Of a stretch of 64,000 nt of DNA, positions 61,288 to 64,000 are shown one piece after another. The position numbers and the translations under genes are program-made. Numbering within the stretch: position 1 is the first letter of the stretch; every line of letters begins with the position of its first letter. This DNA comes from an uncultured Bacillota bacterium (GTDB taxonomy: Bacteria > Bacillota > Clostridia > Christensenellales > Pumilibacteraceae), in the NCBI GenBank assembly GCA_949294845.1, contig CASFJH010000031.1:26635-90634 (forward strand). Direction: 5' to 3'. The notes under the pieces were generated by a model. The model ran no database searches and was not told where the DNA came from. It saw nothing but the letters and a program-made list of their open reading frames with translations.

Positions 61288-61983
61288 ATGCAGCATTTCA
61301 GCAAAGAAATCGAAGACATGTATTGCGTCAAGAAAGGCCCTAACCACGGTCCAGCCCCCATCCCCGAGGAAGGCAAGTGGGTTCAGGCGAAGGAGATCAA
61401 GGACATCAGCGGACTTACGCACGGCGTAGGCTGGTGTGCGCCTCAGCAGGGTGCCTGCAAACTGACGCTCAACGTAAAAGACGGCGTTATCCGCGAAGCG
61501 CTGGTCGAGACGCTCGGCTGCTCGGGCATGACTCATTCCGCCGCCATGGCCGGCGAAATCCTTCCCGGCAAGACGATACTCGAAGCTCTCAATACCGACT
61601 TGGTTTGCGACGCTATCAATACCGCCATGCGCGAGCTTTTCCTGCAGATCGTTTACGGCCGCACTCAGTCCGCCTTCTCGGAAGACGGCCTCGAAATCGG
61701 CGCCGGACTGGAAGATCTCGGCAAAGGCCACCGTTCGCAGGTGGGCACCATCTACTCCACCGAGGCCAAAGGCGTCCGCTATCTCGAAATGGCCGAAGGC
61801 TATATCACCAAGCTCGCTCTCGATAAAGACGATCTCATTATCGGGTACGAATTCGTGCGCATGGGCGTCATGATGGATAAGATCCGCCACGGCGTTGCCC
61901 CGGAAAAAGCGCTCAAAGAGTCTATGGGCACATACGGCAGGTTCGAGGGCGCCGCCCGTTATATCGATCCCCGTGAGGAATAA
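61288..61983 (+). CDS. NifU/IscU-like iron-sulfur scaffold protein paired with GGGtGRT protein
   Basis: A 231-residue protein of the NifU N-terminal/IscU type. The scaffold marks are GACKLTLNVKDGVI with Cys57 and ETLGCSGMTHSAAMAGEILP with Cys78, where IscU has ACGD and GCGSA. The third ligand of IscU (HCS motif) is not conserved; Cys107 in TDLVCDAINTAMRELFLQIV is near it. Cys13 and Cys50 are additional. From residue 130 there is a beta region of its own (EVGTIYST, YLEMAEGYITKLAL) not in IscU. The gene is followed 13 nt later by the GGGtGRT gene, a conserved pair of unknown function. ATG 61288 has GGAGGT. Confidence 0.85.
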   Translation: MQHFSKEIEDMYCVKKGPNHGPAPIPEEGKWVQAKEIKDISGLTHGVGWCAPQQGACKLTLNVKDGVIREALVETLGCSGMTHSAAMAGEILPGKTILEALNTDLVCDAINTAMRELFLQIVYGRTQSAFSEDGLEIGAGLEDLGKGHRSQVGTIYSTEAKGVRYLEMAEGYITKLALDKDDLIIGYEFVRMGVMMDKIRHGVAPEKALKESMGTYGRFEGAARYIDPREE

Positions 61984-61996
61984 GGAGGTTTTCACA

Positions 61997-63001
61997 ATGG
62001 CTGTTACGTTTGAAGGATACGGAAAAAGAATCGATAAAATAAACAAAGCCCTTAAAGAACACGGCATTAAAGATCTTGAAGAAGCGCGTCAGATATGCCT
62101 TGATAAAGGCATCGACGTCGATAAAATCGTAAAAGGCACTCAGCCGATCGCTTTCGAGAACGCGTCATGGGCTTATACCATCGGCTGCGCTTTCGCAATA
62201 AAGAAAGGCTGCAAAAAGGCTACCGACGCCGCCGTCGCTATCGGCGAGGGTCTGCAGGCGTTCTGCGTTCCCGGCTCTGTCGCAGAGCAGCGCAAAGTCG
62301 GCCTCGGACACGGAAACCTCGCGGCAATGCTTCTCGACGAGAAAACCAATTGCTTCTGCTTCCTTGCCGGACACGAGAGCTTTGCCGCTGCCGAAGGCGC
62401 TATCGGTATTGCCAAGACCGCGAACAAGGTGCGCAAAAAGCCGCTTAAGGTCATACTTAACGGACTGGGCAAAGACGCCGCGATGATTATTTCGCGTATC
62501 AACGGCTTTACCTATGCCCAGACCAAGTACGATTATTTCACAGGCGAGCTCAAGGTCGTAAAGACCACCGCCTACTCCGACGGCGAACGCGCAAAGGTTA
62601 TCTGCTACGGCGCGGACGACGTGCGCGAAGGCGTCGCCATTATGCAGCACGAGAGCGTTGACGTGTCCATAACCGGAAACTCGACCAACCCCACCCGCTT
62701 CCAGCATCCCGTTGCCGGCACTTACAAAAAGCTGTGCGTCGACGAGGGCAAAAAATACTTCTCGGTCGCGTCTGGCGGCGGTACCGGAAGAACCCTCCAC
62801 CCCGACAAAATGGCCGCAGGCCCCGCGTCCTACGGCATGACCGATACTAGGGGCCGTATGCATTCGGACGCTCAGTTCGCCGGCTCGTCGTCCGTACCAG
62901 CTCACGTCGAAATGATGGGACTTATCGGTATGGGCAACAACCCGATGGTCGGAGCCAGCGTCGCTTGCGCCGTTGCCATTCAGGAAGCCATGAATAAGTA
63001 A
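61997..63001 (+). CDS. GGGtGRT family protein
   Basis: A 334-residue soluble protein of the GGGtGRT family, named for VASGGGTGRTLHPDKMAAG (about residues 260-275). Other clear parts: GYGKRIDKINKALKEHGIKD, FCFLAGHESFAAAEGAIGIA, VDVSITGNSTNPTRFQHPVA, GRMHSDAQFAGSSSVPAHVE and the end MGNNPMVGASVACAVAIQEA. No biochemical role is known. Its fixed neighbour is a NifU-like protein, so an iron-sulfur or thiol link is plausible. ATG 61997 follows AAGGAGGT. A strong terminator follows. Codon use leans to C-ending codons, which suggests high expression. Confidence 0.88.
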   Translation: MAVTFEGYGKRIDKINKALKEHGIKDLEEARQICLDKGIDVDKIVKGTQPIAFENASWAYTIGCAFAIKKGCKKATDAAVAIGEGLQAFCVPGSVAEQRKVGLGHGNLAAMLLDEKTNCFCFLAGHESFAAAEGAIGIAKTANKVRKKPLKVILNGLGKDAAMIISRINGFTYAQTKYDYFTGELKVVKTTAYSDGERAKVICYGADDVREGVAIMQHESVDVSITGNSTNPTRFQHPVAGTYKKLCVDEGKKYFSVASGGGTGRTLHPDKMAAGPASYGMTDTRGRMHSDAQFAGSSSVPAHVEMMGLIGMGNNPMVGASVACAVAIQEAMNK

Positions 63002-63032
63002 TCAGCGCGATAACTTAACATTAATAAGAACA

Positions 63033-63070
63033 ATCCGGCGTTCCCGAACGGGACGCCGGATTTTATTTTG
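63033..63070 (+). terminator. Terminator of the NifU-like/GGGtGRT operon
   Basis: Long hairpin: TCCGGCGT/ACGCCGGA (63034-63060) with an inner CCC/GGG, then TTTTATTTT; 32 nt past the stop. Confidence 0.9.
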
Positions 63071-63210
63071 CAGTACAAAATTTACAATAGGTGTCAAATA
63101 TTTCTTGCCTTACGGACCGATGCGTTTAAATTGCCTTGTCCGTTATTGATCCGAGCTTATAATTTTTAATTTATCTAAATATTCTTTTAAATTTAAACAA
63201 ATTTCATCGT

Positions 63211-63381
63211 TCATTGACATAATTTGAGTTGTTCTGTTATAACACTCTTTATGCTCATTGTCAAAATATTGTCGCTTATAGATTTCTTTTTCCCAAAAAT
63301 AATAGCGACTATAATTCCACTTGCTCCGCCAAAAGAGATTATAATTCCTGCCGATATACTGACTATTTCTTGCCAAAACAT
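63211..63381 (-). CDS. Tiny membrane protein in AT-rich region (possible fragment)
   Basis: A 56-residue protein beginning MFWQEIVSISAGIIISFGGA, with one helix (about 7-30) followed by GKKKSISDN. ATG 63381 is preceded by GGAGGAG at 7 nt, a strong ribosome site; the in-frame ATG at 63396 overlaps that site and is not preferred. After the stop at 63211 another frame goes on with SMNDEICLNLKEYLDKLKII to a stop at 63143, so this may be one longer protein broken by a frameshift. Small proteins of this build (helix then KK..I.D) are common in mobile regions. Base composition differs from the rest of the window. Confidence 0.45.
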   Translation of the reverse strand: MFWQEIVSISAGIIISFGGASGIIVAIIFGKKKSISDNILTMSIKSVITEQLKLCQ

Positions 63382-63465
63382 CCGATTCTCCTCCATAAAG
63401 TTTACATTATTATCTTATACTGTTTCAGCATTGAAACACACAATACGGACTTTACAATTTTTTGC

Positions 63466-64000
63466 TTAAAGCTTTGAAAAATACTCGGTTAAAATATTTT
63501 TGATATATGCATATCGACGTGCATAGCTGTTTTCCACACGTATCAACTGAAAATTATGCTGACGGCAAATCTCTTCCTTTTGACGATCCCTGTATTTTAC
63601 TGTAGCATCGTCATAATGCTCTTTCCCATCCAGCTCAATAGCAAGAAGCGGCTGCTTAGTACGTTTATCAAAAACAACAAAATCAAATCTTCCCGTATAA
63701 AACAGATCATGGTGCGAAAAATCCTCATGAAATACCTGCGAAACAGCCACCTCTTTATGTACAACACATTGCCGATGCTGAACTGCAATATTATCAAGCG
63801 CATGATTTAAGCTGATCAAAAAGGCCTCTTCTGTTTCAGTGCTGTAAGGCTTGACGCCCAAGGCGCGAGATGAAACCTGCAATCCGGTCACATGGCTTTT
63901 ACCGTTTGTACGCACATAATCCGCCAACTCATAGATATCATCTCTCTCATTCGGTTTATGCAGCCGAGACAAATCTTCGTCGCTGGCGAGAAGTATAAAC
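63466..64000 (-). CDS. C-terminus of a DUF2726-containing protein, probably an AAA/superfamily I helicase (partial)
   Basis: The frame is open to the window edge: residues continue upstream as ILLASDEDLSRLHKPNERDD, so the TTG at 63972 is not the true start. The 178 visible residues hold a DUF2726 domain, a restriction-endonuclease-like fold: YTGRFDFVVFDKRTKQPLLA, IELDGKEHYDDATVKYRDRQ, KEEICRQHNFQLIRVENSYA. DUF2726 often ends large helicase-nuclease proteins of mobile or defence regions; the part before it (HKPNERDDIYELADYVRTNG) matches such a join. The base composition is AT-rich, unlike the first 63 kb. Confidence 0.72.
   Translation of the reverse strand, partial: FILLASDEDLSRLHKPNERDDIYELADYVRTNGKSHVTGLQVSSRALGVKPYSTETEEAFLISLNHALDNIAVQHRQCVVHKEVAVSQVFHEDFSHHDLFYTGRFDFVVFDKRTKQPLLAIELDGKEHYDDATVKYRDRQKEEICRQHNFQLIRVENSYARRYAYIKNILTEYFSKL

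Noticed and set aside
61213..62067. 284-residue open frame antisense to the NifU-like gene
   Set aside because: The plus-strand gene has promoter, ribosome site, family motifs and terminator.
63970..63972. TTG as the start of the DUF2726 gene
   Set aside because: The frame is open beyond it to the window edge with helicase-like residues, so the gene continues to the right.

Overview
The window reads as chromosomal DNA of an anaerobic, endospore-forming low-to-mid GC Gram-positive bacterium (Bacillota, probably an uncultured Clostridia/Christensenellales-type lineage). Grounds: a germination protease gene (gpr) divergent from rpsT as in Bacillus, an NfnAB-type electron-bifurcating transhydrogenase, strong AGGAGG-type ribosome sites with many GTG/TTG starts, a c-di-AMP cyclase CdaA, DivIVA-like and LemA proteins, and no Gram-negative envelope genes. 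The lineage is an inference; the family calls rest on visible motifs. I see no rRNA, tRNA, CRISPR array or insertion sequence.

Layout. 1-5717 (minus): nth-nfnA-nfnB-obg-nadD/yqeK fusion-rsfS and the start of a PAP2-like gene running off the left edge. 5793-10326: an MFS transporter, DUF3343 divergent from a cysteine desulfurase, a subtilase, and two divergent small unknowns. 10460-16938 (minus): malic enzyme, CdaR/PucR-type regulator, metY, ilvE, yigZ, tyrS. 16975-21920 (minus): aminotransferase, Gx transporter, NusG-II protein and ApbE in one overlapping cluster, Ku, murI. 21994-26372: gpr, rpsT with a long tail, a small membrane protein, and a solo MsmX-like ABC ATPase almost twice the usual length. 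26629-31238 (plus): argC-B-D-F and a GNAT gene behind tandem ARG-box-like sites. 31507-36336 (minus): SipW-type signal peptidase, HD nucleotidase, transketolase, phosphohexomutase. 36480-45157 (minus): lemA and DUF2207, then seven overlapping shikimate genes tyrA-aroC-aroB-aroA-aroE-aroQ-aroK. 45224-48762 (minus): aspartate kinase, DUF1015, a 47-residue remnant-like CdaR, and cdaA. 49292-58976 (minus): M28-like pseudo-peptidase, membrane protein, holA, DUF4363, DUF421, mtnN, a membrane-anchored EEP hydrolase, DivIVA-like, pncB, a membrane protein, lgt. 59054-61167 (minus): an unknown protein and VanW. 61288-63001 (plus): the NifU-like/GGGtGRT pair. From about 63,060 base composition turns AT-rich and the genes change (tiny membrane protein, DUF2726 C-terminus), which suggests the edge of an acquired island.

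How the parts work together: much of the window is amino-acid biosynthesis (arginine, aromatics, methionine, branched chain, the aspartate family entry step) with NAD metabolism (nadD, pncB) and redox balancing (nfnAB, malic enzyme). The second theme is the cell envelope and its signalling (cdaA, lgt, murI, sipW, vanW, ApbE cluster).

Most unusual points: a membrane-anchor-only CdaR overlapping cdaA; an S20 protein doubled in length by a Lys/Ala/Glu tail; an MsmX-type ATPase with what look like extra TOBE-like modules; an M28 protein lacking catalytic residues; several genes whose -10 element lies about 6-7 nt before the ATG with no ribosome site (predicted leaderless mRNAs); perfect palindromes sitting on promoters; and the uncharacterised NifU-like/GGGtGRT pair.
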